Positions 5,730 through 5,928 of a stretch of DNA of 5,928 nucleotides are shown here, piece by piece (the first letter of the stretch is position 1; the number at the start of each line of letters is the position of its first letter). The position numbers were made by a program, and so were the translations under genes. The stretch is from the NCBI GenBank assembly GCA_035720425.1, contig DASTOB010000183.1:1-5928 (forward strand), given 5' to 3'. The DNA is from DASTOB01 sp035720425 (GTDB taxonomy: Bacteria; Chloroflexota; Limnocylindria; Limnocylindrales; CSP1-4). The notes beneath the pieces are model-generated. The model was not told where the DNA came from. It made no database searches and saw nothing but the letters and a program-made list of their open reading frames with translations.

Positions 5730-5928
5730 CCCGTGGCCCCCGGGGCGTCGAGGGCGGCGACGGTGTCGAGCGCGGACAGCGCCTCGAGCGCCCGGTGTTC
5801 CGTCCGGGCGTCGACCCCACCGGCCCGCAGCGCCCGGCGAAGTCGGACCGCCGGCGGCGGGTCGACCCCGAGCTCGACGAGCGCCGGGTCCTCGAGGACC
5901 TCCCGGACCGGGCCGCGGGCGGCGACCG
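5726..5928 (-). CDS. C-terminal end of the upstream gene, probably the partner ECF ATPase
   Basis: Only the last 66 codons and a TGA stop are visible; the start lies beyond the right edge. The translation opens with ARGPVREVLEDPALVELG, then VDPPPAVRLRRALR, and ends with an Ala-rich tail. This matches the pattern after the switch region of ECF/CbiO ATPases, where a G-x-P-x-E-V-L segment is followed by a pro-rich 'lgl-x-PP' turn and a helix. The ATPase gene downstream begins inside this gene's stop codon (GTGA), so the two are translationally coupled, the normal arrangement for the ATPase pair of an ECF transporter. No catalytic motif is inside the window, so identity rests on the tail pattern and the context. 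Confidence 0.7.
   Translation of the reverse strand, partial: VAARGPVREVLEDPALVELGVDPPPAVRLRRALRAGGVDARTEHRALEALSALDTVAALDAPGATG

Noticed and set aside
4216..5820. 534-codon minus-strand frame overlapping the ATPase and stress protein in another frame
   Set aside because: Low-complexity Arg/Ser/Pro composition and out of frame with both conserved proteins; a GC artefact.

Overview
The window is about 70% G+C, and every gene I can support lies on the minus strand. From the right edge leftwards, in the direction of transcription, these are: the 3' end of a probable energy-coupling-factor (ECF) transporter ATPase; a complete second ECF-type ATPase whose GTG start overlaps the first gene's stop by four bases; a tandem-domain universal stress protein; a phosphoketolase; and the first 346 codons of an acetate kinase that runs off the left edge. 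Codon third positions are overwhelmingly G or C. Strong AGGAGG ribosome-binding sites precede the stress protein and the phosphoketolase. The base composition and the style of the proteins fit a high-GC soil or freshwater bacterium, most likely Chloroflexota (Limnocylindria-like) or Actinomycetota. The lineage is an inference; nothing in the window fixes it.

Layout: 1-1039 acetate kinase (partial); 1040-1071 short operon spacer; 1072-3483 phosphoketolase; 3484-3802 a 319-base non-coding region containing a bulged hairpin with a competing alternative pairing, an 8+8 palindrome and a perfect Shine-Dalgarno sequence; 3803-4744 universal stress protein; 4745-4880 a 136-base non-coding spacer; 4881-5729 ECF ATPase; 5726-5928 end of the partner ATPase.

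How the genes work together: phosphoketolase splits xylulose-5-P or fructose-6-P with phosphate to give acetyl-phosphate. The acetate kinase encoded 32 bases downstream can convert acetyl-phosphate plus ADP to acetate plus ATP. The pair therefore forms the ATP-yielding end of the phosphoketolase (bifid-type) shunt. The stress protein upstream has two intact ATP-binding motifs and may belong to the same energy or low-oxygen physiology, but its own ribosome-binding site and the long spacer after it suggest separate expression. The two ATPases would form the motor of a vitamin or metal-ion ECF importer whose membrane subunits lie outside the window.

I see no mobile element, CRISPR array, tRNA or rRNA, and no wholly unknown gene system. 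The points most worth a second look are the structured leader in front of the phosphoketolase, an active-site Asn-to-Ser change in the acetate kinase, and the strongly altered ABC signature motif in the complete ECF ATPase.
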